Assembly: GCA_037074585.1 (NCBI GenBank)
Contig: CM073493.1
Coordinates: 36,605,501-36,669,500, forward strand
DNA from: Biancaea sappan
Taxonomy: Eukaryota; Streptophyta; Magnoliopsida; Fabales; Fabaceae
Length of the DNA stretch: 64,000 nucleotides
Reading direction: 5' to 3'
Shown here: positions 34,804 through 46,499 of the stretch, one piece after another
How the letters are laid out: every line of letters begins with the position of its first letter
How positions within the stretch are numbered: position 1 is the stretch's first letter
Program-made: the position numbers and the translations under genes
The notes under the pieces: generated by a model
What the model was told of the DNA's origin: nothing
What the model saw: the letters and a program-made list of their open reading frames with translations, nothing else
Databases searched by the model: none

Positions 34804-35286
34804 CTATATGTCACTATGAATTAAAGAAAATGGTGTAGATGGAGAATAAATTTTTGGAGAAAAAGATACATAAGTATGTTTAGCTAATTGGCAAATTTCA
34901 CATTCAAACTGAATGAAATTATTATTAAAAAAGGATGGAAACATACGCTTTAGATATAAAAAACTAGGATACCCAAACCTATGGTGCGATAACAATATTT
35001 CACTAGGATTAGAAACAGAAGCAACATTAGACAATAAAGTTGACTGGTCTTTTTGATCAAAGTAGTAAAGACCATCATGAATTCTAGCACTGCCAATTGT
35101 CTTCCCTGATGATAGGTCTTGAAAGAAATAAGAGGAAGATAGGAAATTAGCAACACAGTGATTGTCATTTGTGATTTTACTGACAGAAATCAAATTGTAC
35201 TTTAAGGCAGGCACATGAAAAATACATTTAAGAATCAAGTTTTGAGATAATTGTATGTCACTAATGGATGAGGAATACATATTCAT
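34804..35286 (-). pseudogene. Copia protease C-terminal part and pre-integrase zinc domain
   Basis: A 160-codon minus-strand frame. Residues 1-50 resemble the end of Copia protease (LILKCIFHVPALKYNLISVS). Residues 95-145 are the GAG-pre-integrase/zinc region, with H..H..C..C in LSHHRFGYPSFLYLKRMFPS then FECEICQLAKHT. The protease active site (DSGA) is not included because the element breaks off just upstream. Confidence 0.78.
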
Positions 35287-35935
35287 TTAGTCAACATATT
35301 CAGTTATAACTTGGGAACACATACCAAGCTTTATCGTACTAAGATTACACAAGAAGACATACTACGCATTAAGTTCATAAACAATTCATGGACGTATCAC
35401 GTAAATAAGTAAAACCATGCTTTTGATCAATTTGATAAACTACCTCAGTTGATGTTCTGATCATCTTCCTAATTTCCCTTAATCCCTCTATTGCAAAGTT
35501 AGCCTAGCCTCAGACTTTCATCACTTCAGAACCCCTCACTTTCCTTCTCCTGTATTCACTCTCTGTTTTACTCACTTCTTTCTTATGCATATCCTTTATG
35601 CTTCTCTCCCTATTTATAGACCTTACCCACCTGGATCTAAGCTTCCTTAAATTCTAACTAAATCTCTAACTAAAACCAACTAAAATTAACCATCCCAAAT
35701 AGCTTAGGTTCAGTTCTCTATACTGACATCCACTAACGTGCAATCTCATCATAACCTATTATTTAATTATTTTCTAGATTTAAAGAAGATCTTCAAATAC
35801 ATTTCGGCCTACCATGCATTAAATTAGCCTACTATACATTGAATCTTCTTCTCACAATATTTTAATTAAAACAGAGCAACTTGCATCGTTAAATAATATG
35901 GCCAATTGATCGTTAGCCTCCAAGTAGTCAACTAC
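35287..35935. other. Unassigned AT-rich DNA
   Basis: Follows the broken 5' end of the Copia. No LTR copy, coding domain or repeat was recognised. Confidence 0.35.
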
Positions 35936-38441
35936 TGTCACATCCCCCAAACCGGGTATGTGATCAGCACAGTAATAAGACACCTTCATACCGTAATCCT
36001 GAATCAACCACCTATATCTAGCATTTTAACTTAAAGTACATTTCACCTATTAATTCAATTTAAAAAGTACATTAAAAATAAATATCAAATTCTTTCATTG
36101 ATCACACCACAAAATAGTTTCAAAGCACCTTAGAATATCACATATTACAAATTGATAGATTAGTATTCAAATTCATTTACAAATGCAACAAACATCCTAG
36201 GTGACTTATATGATCATAGAGCAACCTCTAGAATGTCTAACAACACAATGCAAAATAAGTTTGAGTGGAAGATCAATCCCAGGATCAAAAGAGGGTTGGT
36301 GGATTGGAGAACTGCTATTCTCCTTGAGATCATCAACTTCGACTCCCTACTCTGGAAATAAACCAAATGAGAAAGAAAGTGAGCATATTAATACTCGGTG
36401 CACATCCATTAACTCACAAGTAAAATAAGAAAAATAGAAGCAAATTCTGTCAAATAGGTAACAACTAAATTACTAGTACTTTGTTATAGCAATTCTTGAA
36501 TCACAAGAAGGACCCAAGCACAGTGTAAATTGACTGAGCCAATAATTTAATTAATAATTCCATCCCACTAGATGCACCATAGAGATTAATTGTAAAATTT
36601 CACTAAACAAACTATACAAATCAAATGATAACAGATATTAATCTCCAATTGTATGACTTTGACATCTATATAGAAATTACCATCCTAGATATCTAGTTAC
36701 AGCCATGTTATACCATTTCATACAACTACTCACACTATATAAATCATTTAATGCAATTATTTGTAACCATAAATGAATATAGATGTGCCATTTCCAATAA
36801 TAACCATAACCAAACACCAAATTTGTAACATGCAGAATAATGTCTATGTAAGCCAAATAATTATAAATAGAGAATCCCTATCCTTATGTCTCCAAGAGAT
36901 AAATAAAACCCTATCTTTATGTCCCTTATTGGCTTAAATGCCAAAGATATGCATATATCCCATATGCATACCTAACCCATCCTTATGCCTCAAGAAGCCT
37001 CTATAAGTGCCAATTACCTGGCACAATATAATCCATCCTAGCCAGATAAAACCATATAATGTCATACCAAGAAGAAGTTCTTCAAGTGAGGAATAGTTCA
37101 ACATAATCAGAATTTCCAAATGTACTAACGTAACCATAGAGCAACTATGGAATAATATGTTACAACGGAATATCCATGTTAAAGAGTAAAATAAACCAAA
37201 ATGTCACAACTTCTAACATCAGTAGCTAAATCAAATAAATTATAATCATACACATAACTAAAGTTTAAAATTTTATCAATTAGAAACAATTAAACATCCT
37301 TCCCCTTCTTTCCCTTTTCATAGGAATTATAACCTATATTAGCATAAAAGAGAAAATATATCAATACAGACGAGAATCCCTTCTATCATTTTTCCTGCAT
37401 ATTGTATCCATCTTGTATTATTAATATAAGAAGGAGAGTATTGTCAACCTCTATTTCAGTAGATATTATTCACATCTGATTCATAAATTCAAGGGTATTA
37501 TAAAATATAGAAGATCCAAGGAAAAATTTGAAGATTTATGTTTTCTTACTTTCTTTACGAAGTCCCCTCATAGTCGCATAACAACATGGGAAGTAATTGT
37601 ATATGCACCAGGAAAAATAGTCCTCAAATCAAAATAAAAGAAAGAAAGATAATTTGCAAATTGCAATTCCAATATTATTATTCAATCAAATGAATCCAAA
37701 ATCAATATATATATATATATAATTCAGAGATTAGAACTTACTAAATGAAATCCAACTATTTGTCCTTGTTTGTAGAAAATATATTATGACTCTGTGTGAT
37801 TGAATGGAAAATGCACTACATATAACGAAGGAGAAATAATGAGTTCCACTCAGCTTGATAGATGTTTAAAAATTACCTTAGAATTCACCAAGGTTGTAGA
37901 AGTATAGAAGAAGAGTTCCCAACTATAGGAACCACTTAAGGAGGCAATGCCCTGCCAATAGATCTCCAAGGAAGAAGAAAATGGAGAAGAATGGCAATAG
38001 AGGGTACGGCCACTAAGAAAACAGAGAGGATAGCAGGACGTACATGAATATAGATTATATGTGTGTGAGTGAATGTTCTAGAAAAGATTTTTTTTAAGAG
38101 GTAAAAATATCGAAATTCCATTCATGTCCCATAGAACAACTAATCAAGGTCAACCATTTTTTTGTTTGTATTTAGCCAAGATTCAAAATACCACATAGTT
38201 CTTTCATAAGAATTACCACCATCAATACCAAAAATTTGATCCATCCAAATTCACACATGAGTAACTAAATTAAAAAAATCACATTATCCTTAAATCAAAC
38301 AAATTGACATTTATGAAGGAATTTCAAATTTCTCATAATATTCTACATTCACTCTTAGTATCACCACTATAATTTACCATTACCGCCACACATAATAGCT
38401 TTCTCCCAAAAGTTAAAAACCCCTAAAATACAGATGTTACA
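35936..38441 (-). repeat. Large Gypsy-type LTR (about 2.5 kb), minus orientation
   Basis: On the minus strand it begins TGTAACATCTGTATTTTAGG (38441) and ends GGGGGATGTGACA (35936). Its terminal block is homologous, in opposite orientation, to 42545-42620, and its 33-bp repeats (CCCTATC(C/T)TTATGTC at 36876 and 36909) match those at 41558-41650. The flanking 5-mers (ACTAC and ATCGC) do not match. The start of the LTR and its flank are included in a 545-bp tandem duplication. No coding domain. Confidence 0.6.
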
Positions 38442-38546
38442 ATCGCTTAGCTATAAATTGACGTTTTCAATTCTGTTATAAAGACCAATCAAATTGTTAG
38501 GCCTTACCACTCAACCACCTACCTAAAAAGTCGTTGTTTACATGTT
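38002..38546 (+). repeat. 545-bp tandem duplication, copy 1
   Basis: Starts GGGTACGGCCACTAAG and ends GTTTACATGTT. Identical in length to 38547-39091 with about three substitutions noticed. It spans the start of the minus-strand LTR and 105 bp of flank. Confidence 0.95.
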
Positions 38547-39091
38547 GGGTACGGCCACTAAGAAAACAGAGAGGATAGCAGGACGTACATGAATATAGAT
38601 TATATGTGTGTGAGTGAATGTTCTAGAAAAGATTTTTTTTAAGAGGCAAAAATATCGAAATTCCATTCATGTCCCATAGAACAACTAATCAAGGTCAACC
38701 ATTTTTTTGTTTGTATTTAGCCAAGATTCAAAATACCACATAGTTCTTTCATAAGAATTACCACCATCAATACCAAAAATTTGATCCATCCAAATTCACA
38801 CATGAGTAACTAAATTAAAAAAATCACATTATCCTTAAATCAAACAAATTGACATTTAGGAAGGAATTTCAAATTTCTCATAATATTCTACATTCACTCT
38901 TAGTATCACCACTATAATTTACCATTACCGCCACACATAATAGCTTTCTCCCAAAAGTTAAAAACCCCTAAAATACAGATGTTACAATCGCTTAGCTGTA
39001 AATTGACGTTTTCAATTCTGTTATAAAGACCAATCAAATTGTTAGGCCTTACCACTCAACCACCTACCTAAAAAGTCGTTGTTTACATGTT
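38547..39091 (+). repeat. 545-bp tandem duplication, copy 2
   Basis: Direct second copy of 38002-38546. Substitutions noted: T to C in AAGAGG(T/C)AAAA, T to G in CATTTA(T/G)GAAGG, A to G in TTAGCT(A/G)TAAA. Confidence 0.95.
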
Positions 39092-39189
39092 CTAGTTCAA
39101 TCAGTCAATTATTCCCTCCATGGTAGCCAACTGTCTAATTCAATTTCTTTAACATATCAGAATCTTATGGGGAAGTTCCTTGTAAAATA

Positions 39190-42100
39190 AAATAATCTTT
39201 GAGGACCTACTTGAAAAATTTCCCAATTTTTAGGGAGAATTATGTGAAAGGAAAATGAGTTAAGGGACGATGGAAATTATAAAAAAATTTGAGTGCTGGG
39301 TGAAATTTATTGTTTTACATAATTCAAGGACCTAGATGAAAGATTAACATGAGGAAATTTGCCTTGTAATAATTTAGCAAAATGGAGAGTAAATGGCTTA
39401 AGGAGATAAAGCTATATGTCCAACCTTTAGTAAGATTATGCCAAGTGTCTTACTCATTTTATTTACATCTCCTGAAGATTCTAGATCTTACATTCACTCA
39501 TTTCATCTCCTACTTGGTAAAAAGGTAGAAAGAGACCAATGCTTGAAGGAGAATGGAGAAGAGAGAGTCTAGAAGACCATCGTTCACTGTCATCACCATC
39601 TGTCGGTGATTCTATCTTCTCAGGTAGGATTGAACCTTCTATTCCTTCTCTTTTCATTTTTCCTCTTTCCTTTTTTTTTTCTATTATATGAACATTAGGG
39701 GTGAAGGAGATGGAAATTTGATTGAGGGGAAATTGTGTGAATGAACTGATTTTCTTTAATGCTAAAAAAGTTAAAGTGTGTGGAGATAGAAATTTGGTTA
39801 GAAATCCAAGTTCTTGGGCTGATTTTCACTTAATTAGACAAGAAAGGGAATTTCTTGCATTTTGGAATGAATATGGTTCATTTTGAGTCTGTGACTATTT
39901 TTGCTAAGGGATAGGACTTTTTTTTATTGTCACAGAAATGAAGTGTACTGGGTGAAGTAATAAGGCATGAAGGAAGGAAAGTTGTGAGGCAACAATAGAA
40001 GAGAGGGCTTAAAAGTCACTGGTTTGGGGTTACTACTCCAGGGACTGCACGTTAGTGGTAGCAGCAAAGCTACTACTATAGCCGCCTAGGCGGGCTAAAA
40101 CTACCTGCCACAACAGATAAAGACCAGAGAGCTTCTGTTCTTTACTACAACAGTCTAGAAGTGGTACTTAAACTCCCATAAAATCTCCCTTACTTTTGTG
40201 TGACCTTTTTGCTTATGGGGAGCTCATTCCCAGTAATTTCTCATGACTCCTTAGAGGATAATAAGGTAAATTGGGCTACTCTAAGGTGAGTGAAAATGAA
40301 ACTCGTTTCTCATAATTGCTTATTATTCCCTTTTGAATTAACAAAACAAGTGTGTCAATTCAATGAAATGGCTGTTTAATTTGATTATACGATAAGGCTT
40401 CAATTATAAACATTTATGAAGCAATGAAACTTTTTAGGTTGAATTAGATGCAAGGTAATTGATACTAATCTGGTTTCCTATTCTGATGGCTTGGAGAATG
40501 GTAATATTAACATTTCCAAAGAAATCCTTCTTGAACTTTACCTTTATGTCGTCCCATTCATGACAAGAGTAATATCATTCTAAATAATGGTAATATTAAA
40601 ATTTCCAAAGAAATCCTTCTTGAACTTTACCTTTAAGAAAATGATGATTACATTCACAATAGATTCAAGAGTTGTTGTATATTTAATCAAGTGATTTGTC
40701 CTCCCATTCATGACAAGAGTAATATCATTCTAGATGGAGTATGAAGCAATCATTGGTTCTGTTGATCATAATCTTATTCTAGTCTATGAAGTAGATGTGC
40801 ACTTTGCAATTTTCAAGAGCTAGGGATTAAGGATCTATTCAAAAAGGGATTGGTATGTCTTTTAATCCAGAACTATAGTAATTATTACTATAGCTCTATG
40901 GTTAACATATAGGTTAAATTGTGTGGCATATTCTCTTTGAAAATATAAATATTTTATAACTTGCAAACTTATGTGTTATGGCTATTTATGTTGGAAGTCA
41001 ATATGATATTGGATTATTTTCCTTACTCCTTGTCATGAATAAGTCGTTAATTGTAATATATGTGATTAATATTGGATAACGATCGTGAGTTGTGTATTTA
41101 GCAAGTGAAATTAATTCTCTCATTCAAGTAGAAATTTGGCTTGAATGAAAAATTGAGAAACGGTACAGTTCTACTGTTTATGTGGATGCTTCACCTAGTA
41201 AGACCTTAAATCTTTAACGATAAATATGGTCATGGATTTAGCTTGGATTGATTATAGACTTTGTATTGGTTCTGTATTGTGTAACTCTTTTCTTGCTTGG
41301 TATGATAAATCTGTTTATGGTATACAGTTCCTTTTAAATATTGACGTGGAAAGAATTTCACTATACTGGATTATTTTTCTTGTTTCCCACTTTGGAAAGT
41401 ACTTTATCGGTATATTACAACATGGTTATTATGGATTGGTATGATGGTTGATATTGTACCGGGTACTAGCACATGTGGTGGCTTTTGGAGGCATAAGGAT
41501 GAGATTAGGTATGCATATGGGATATATGCATATCTTTGGTATTTAAGCCAAGAAGGGGCATAAGGATGGGGATTTATTCATCTTTCAGAGACATAAGGAT
41601 GGGGTTTTATTTATCTCTTGGAGACATAAGGATGGGGATTACTTATTTATAATTACTTGGTTTGCATAGAGATTATTCTATATGTTATAATTTGGTATTT
41701 GGTTATGGTTATTATTGGAAATGACACATTTATATGCATTATGGTTATTGTTAGGTGTCTGAAAGCGTGTAAATATAGATAAAGGTATGAAATGGTAGTT
41801 AATGGTTGGAAATGGATTCTGGTCTTTGTCCTTTTTATTTTCTTCATTTTCTCTTGGGTAATATAAACGTAAAGCTACTTATCTGCATCTACTAATTTAC
41901 ATATACTTCTTACCATATATTTTTTTGGCATTTAATGTAAATAGTGATTGATTTTATAATAGTATGTGTATGTTTGTTGTGGTTGTGAAAAATAAGGGTG
42001 TCTATATAGTTATAGGCGTTCAATTGAAATTGAGTATATAGCTGTGAGCTATTATTTTATAATGAATACATATATTTAATTTTGTGAGTGTATATATTAC

Positions 42101-42620
42101 TACAACTATTGGTTGGGTGTAAATTGCCCTATGTGAATAATTGTGCTAGATGGTACGTCTATATTTGAATTAGATAACTGAGTTGGTGATTTCTATTCAC
42201 TGGATCAAGGTACGGAAATTACTTAGTCTTTCGAATATATTGTGAAACTTTGTATCTAGTTTCTTATGGTTTATGTATTTATATACATCCTTATGTTCCA
42301 TATTCTTTGGTTATATTCTTATTGAGTAATTAAATTACTCAATTTGCATCCTTGTTTGCCTTGTACTCACTCTGTGATCACGTGAGTCAGCTGGGATGAT
42401 AATTGTTTTGGTAGTTAAATTTGGATAACAATTCATTAACTTGTAATATGTGATCAATGTAGAGAACCAGAATTTATTTTAATGTTCGAGCTAATTTGTT
42501 TGTACTTATAGATTGGTACTTATATCTCTAGGATTAAATTGTGCAATATATGTGGTTGAGTCAGGCTTATGATTTAAAGGTGTCTCACTACCGTGCCGAT
42601 CACACACCCGGTTAGGGGAT
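39190..42620 (+). repeat. Related large LTR in plus orientation
   Basis: The end block (GTGTCTCACTACCGTGCCGATC .. ACCCGGTTAGGGGATATGA) is an inverted homologue of 35936-36030. The 33-bp tandem repeat (ACATAAGGATGGGG at 41558, 41591 and 41624) and the TTTGGTATTTAAGCCAAGAA region mirror 36850-36960. A GC-richer patch (40030-40140: CTACTACTATAGCCGCC) lies in the first half. The start is not sharp. Terminal CA is mutated or lost. No coding domain; the plus-strand frame at 41226-41444 is not recognisable. Confidence 0.5.
40497..40740 (+). repeat. Imperfect local duplication
   Basis: AATGGTAATATTAA(C/A)ATTTCC and the following 30 bases occur at 40497 and 40582. CCCATTCATGACAAGAGTAA occurs at 40554 and 40703. 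The second unit has about 65 extra bases between the two blocks, so either the first copy was deleted or the second gained sequence. Confidence 0.8.
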
Positions 42621-42775
42621 ATGAAAATTTCATGTTTCCCTTGTTTCTTAACTACCCAAAAGTTCTCCTTTCCAAATCTTGATTTCTTAGGGACCTCTTA
42701 ACATAATCATCTAAATTTTAATTCATTTAAATCTTAAGGAGGTGCTAAACTTGAGATTTTACATCTCACCCTTAG

Positions 42776-44065
42776 TCTCAACTCGTGTATAGGTTTCATA
42801 GATATGCAATGAGTAGTATAGGACTTTAACCCTTTCAAACTCGTGTATTAGATCCCGTAGATCTTTACTCATTGACAAGATAGTGAGAATTTATTACATA
42901 GCACAATTGTCATGAAATAAAATAATTTCTACATACTCTTATTTCTACCGATCATCATATACTCCCATATGAAAATTGATTGCTTATTACCCAAATAATA
43001 TTGTAAATGGGACTTATATTGTACTTTGACTAGTAATATCAAATTAGCTGAGCAAGGTTATTCACTCACCTTGATGTTTGTCCAAGTTTACCTTGTTCCA
43101 CACTAGAATTTGTGTAGGAAAATTTCCTAGAAAAATATATTACAAGGAAACATAAGAAAGGAAACAAAATCACGAAAATACGCAAAATTTTCTGATTGCT
43201 ACAGTAACGGTTTGCTACAGTAACGGTTGGCTAGTTCGCTACAGTAACGGTTCGCTACAGTACCGTTGACTGCCGACACTACAGTACTGCTACAGTACCA
43301 GAAAATTTTCCAGATTTTTTCCGAAATTTCTGGTCGCTACAGTAACTCGAAGAAAAATTCCAGATTTTCAGTTGCTACAGTACTTCGAATTTTGCAGAAA
43401 ATCTTTCAAAAAATTCATCCTTTCCTTTCTTTTGATTCAAAACCAGAATCTCAATTCTTTTAACCGATTATAACTCAAATATAACTTCTAAAACAACTGA
43501 GATTCACGAATTATCATCAAAATCTTCAAGAACAAAACCTCCTCTAATCTTCCATATAAACTTAGATTTAAGGAAAATAATGAGATTAAAGCTTACCTTT
43601 GATCCTTACAAAGCTTTTGAACTGAACAAACAATCAAAACTCTGAAGATCAAGGAAAGGATTTGAAAAGAGGATGAAGAAGAGAGAAAACGCTTTTCTGC
43701 CTTCCTTCGGCTGAGTGAAAAATGAGGGGGTACTATTGAAACTTTATATTAAATATTTCTAATGGGTTATTCAATAACCCATGGGTATCCATAACCCAAC
43801 ATCCAAACCCATCCAGTCAATTTACAATAAATGGACTAATTGACCATTCTGAAACCACTTTTTCATGAATTTCACCAGTCTTAGAATATATCCCACATTG
43901 TGCAAATATTTAGTCCAGTCATTTAACTCAATTTTCATAAATAATATTCAAAGAGAACAATTAAATATGAAAATTAAATATGACCAAAATAAATAACTAA
44001 AGTAACGTTGTAAAATTCTAAAATACTCTTAAGCGAATTATATTCCGAAATTAACGGGTATTACA
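42776..44065 (-). repeat. Truncated Gypsy LTR of the same family as 50835-52824
   Basis: On the minus strand it begins TGTAATACCCGTTAATTTCG (44065), as does the LTR at 50835. It shares the CTACAGTAACGGTT block (43198-43400 on the plus strand) and two units of the 59-bp repeat (42781-42870). It breaks off near 42776 inside the repeat array. No internal region is attached. Confidence 0.75.
43198..43400. repeat. GCTACAGTAACGGTT-type short repeats within the LTR
   Basis: GCTACAGTA(A)C recurs at least nine times in 200 bp, often followed by GGTT. The reverse-oriented counterpart is at 51525-51700 (TACTGTAGC). It is characteristic of this LTR family and is interrupted by AT-rich AAAATTTTCC segments. 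Confidence 0.8.
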
Positions 44066-44326
44066 CTTAATTTAGAGTTAGAAGTCGGGCAACGTATATG
44101 AAGTACATCCTATCAATGAGATTGTGTTTGGTTGCTTTATTTAATATCCAAATGAAACTTACGTTAGCCTTTAAAATTAGAGGCATTATCATAGAAAATC
44201 CTAAAACAATTGGAGGCATTATCATAGGTTAAGTATACGAACTTATTTCTCAAGCTGTAAAGTTTATATTAAATAAAGCAAAATCCCAAAACAATTTCCA
44301 TTTAGGTAAATAAAGTAAAATCTGCC

Positions 44327-44640
44327 TCATATAATTACAATCAGAAGCACCAACAGTCGAGAAATAGCGGGGAAATGAACAGTATTGACGATGAACAGCA
44401 AGGGAAAAGAACAAGATACATGAACAGTAGTGGATGTAGTAAACATGTACAATCGATGATGATGCCTCTCTTCCTCCTCCACTAACGGCAAATTCACCAA
44501 ATCAGGGTGTTCTTCTTCCTTTACTGATGTCGACAACTGTTCAGTTGAGGTTGCACACTGTCGCTGGTGCATCTTCCTTCTAAGCCAGAGTTAATCGAAG
44601 GTGTATGACTGCTGCGGGGAGGTGCTTTATAGATTAGGGT
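44327..44640 (-). promoter_or_regulatory. Candidate minus-strand promoter and 5' coding fragment
   Basis: On the minus strand, AAAACCCTAA (a telo-box-like element) is followed closely by CTATAAAGC (TATA-like), then a GC-richer leader. An ATG at 44572 opens an 81-codon frame (MHQRQCATSTEQL.., acidic, then hydrophobic). The telo-box plus TATA layout is typical of highly expressed plant genes. The protein is not recognised, and downstream DNA is LTR from 44065. If real, this is a gene 5' end or a remnant cut off by the LTR. Composition differs from the neighbouring repeats. Confidence 0.4.
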
Positions 44641-44891
44641 TTTCTTTGCAAAATAATGATTTTGGCTGAAACCAATTTTTTAAAAAGAAAATGGGGTAAG
44701 TAAGGGGCATTATGGTCAAATTCTCTCTTTAAAAATACATATCAAAAAATTTATTTTCTCTTTGCTTTTCATTTTTCCATTGAAAACCAAACAACCTTTT
44801 GTTCCTTTTTCCATCTCTCTTTTTCATTCTCCTTTTGTTTCCTTTCCTACTTTATACTGTGAACCAAATAGGCTGTTAATTTTGATTTAAT
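44641..44891. mobile_element. Possible MITE-like sequence
   Basis: CT-rich subterminal sequence ends in CTGTGAACCAAATAGGCTG, similar to the ends of GGCCTATTTGG-type MITEs and to the right end of the candidate at 17743. No opposite terminus or TSD was fixed. Confidence 0.28.
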
Positions 44892-45077
44892 GTCAATTTT
44901 GGTTTAGCCCTAACTAACCTTTTCCCATCAATTTTGATTCAGCCCTAGCTCTACTTACAAAGAAGGACTGGAAGAAAGGAGGGAAAAAGATTAGTTAAGA
45001 CTGAATCGAAATTGACATTGGTTGGGGCCAAAACTTGAGTTTTCATTTTTGCTCCTTTCTTCCAGTCCTTCTTTGTA
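44892..45077. repeat. Interleaved inverted repeats
   Basis: A perfect 26-bp inverted pair, TACAAAGAAGGACTGGAAGA.. at 44956-44981 and its complement at 45052-45077, has a 70-bp spacer. A second, imperfect inverted pair interleaves with it: GTCAATTTT..TTTAGCCCTAAC at 44892 (with a direct repeat at 44928), against 44988-45018. No coding sequence is supported. Confidence 0.85.
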
Positions 45078-46265
45078 CATAGAGTTTCCTCCTTCTTTTT
45101 CTTCCTCATGTGTTGCTTCCTCCTTTGTTCTGCCTTTGTTCCTCCCTTACACAATTTTTGTTCCTATTTTGCGTTGTTTCTTCCTCTGTCATTTCGTAGG
45201 TATGCAATTTTTTTTCCTCTCTCACTTCTTCCTCTATGGGCTTACACTTTCTTCTTTTCTATTAGAAAATAATTTTCGTTTCCCACTATATAAGAAGAAT
45301 GAGTAGATCAATGGCATTGCAGTGGAAGACTTAGTTAGGTAATGCTTAATCTTCTGTGATTTTGCTGGACAAAATGAATCTTTTTGAGGGTTTGACTTTT
45401 GGGTTTGCTATATAGTTTGCTAACTATAAACTGGTAACTACTCTTTGATTCTTTTGGTCTTCTATTTTGGACTGTGAATATGAGATTTTGGTCTTCGATT
45501 CTCTTGCAAAGCTTATGGGGCTCTGTGTTGTTCATGAAAGGGCTTCTATGGTTTATAGAATTTTTCTCTGTTGATCTAAGATTTTGTAAATCAAGTGTTA
45601 TTATATCCTCTATGGTTTATAATTTTTTTTAATGTTTAGGTTAAAAGCTAGAATTGTGATTTTCAATTATAGGGACTGTTACAACATAATTCGATATATT
45701 GAAGGTATAATTTGTTTATTTTTACCAAGTTCAGTGTTGATTGCTTCTTACAACTTCCTATAATAAATACATTTTCTGAATTGAAATCAAACTAGCTTAT
45801 TGGCCTTTTATCATTTTTGTTTTCTTTATTACTGACTCTTAACTTTGTTGTGGTTGCATAAGGCTAAAAGTTTATTGGAGAAAAATGGCATTTACCTATT
45901 ATTTTAAGGAATAAGATATTGAGAATATTGATTAATTTCATATCTCTTTTCAAATGCAGTAACAAAGGACTTTACTTGTCCATTTAGTTTGATGAAATGT
46001 GCAAGCTTTAAGGCAAATGGTATTGTTTACGGTGATTTTTGGTCTGACCAAGATCCGACAACAAATTTCTTATGTGTCAATTCGTCAACAGAGATTATTA
46101 GTCGAAGGCCAAATCTAACAATAAATACTTGATTATATCAAGAGCGACTGTGTTTTCATTATTATGCAGTAATCTCCTCTAAAAAACAAACATGTTAAAT
46201 GCAAGTGATTCGATAAGCATTGCATGAAGAGCGTGAGGCTTGAAAATAAGCTTTTTGCGTAAGTT
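45078..46265. other. Non-repetitive-looking DNA, no supported gene
   Basis: CT-rich at 45060-45300, including CATTTCGTAG|GTATGCAA, which resembles a donor site. A plus-strand frame at 45022-45306 is low-complexity (Phe, Leu, Ser). It could be a 5' leader with intron, but no conserved coding exon is seen downstream. Confidence 0.3.
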
Positions 46266-46269
46266 AAAT

Positions 46270-46445
46270 AAAAATGGTAAAATAGCAAGAAAGTAAATTG
46301 CAGAATGTAAAGTGAGGTAATTGCAAAAGGTAAATGCCAGAGAGTAAATGGCAGAATGTAAAGTGTAGAAAATAAACTGCAGAAGGTAAAGAGCAGAAAG
46401 TAAATTGCAGAAAGTTATAGTGCAGAATGTAAATGAAAGTGATTA
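46270..46445. repeat. GCAGAA(A/T)GTAAA short-unit repeat
   Basis: At least ten imperfect 13-16-bp units: TTGCAGAATGTAAAG, GGCAGAATGTAAAG, CTGCAGAAGGTAAAG, GAGCAGAAAGTAAAT and similar. It decays on the right into GGAAAGTGATTAAA repeats to about 46500. Confidence 0.8.
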
Positions 46446-46499
46446 AAGGAAAGTGATTAAATTGTTGGAATATAAATGAAAGCAATAAAAGACTGGAAT

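Larger units (their letters stand above)
31916..35286 (-). mobile_element. Ty1/Copia element truncated at its 5' end
   Basis: A 3' LTR (31916-32179) and polypurine tract (minus strand CTTAGGGGGAG, 32180-32190) precede minus-strand RNase H, RT, integrase remnant and protease/pre-integrase regions up to 35286. No matching 5' LTR or gag was found to the right. Different family from the Copia at 263-4135: LTR starts TGTGGACGAGATTG. Confidence 0.8.

Noticed and set aside
45022..45306. 94-codon plus-strand frame as a secreted or membrane protein
   Set aside because: Low-complexity Phe/Leu/Ser from CT-rich DNA, begins inside an inverted repeat, no conserved motif.
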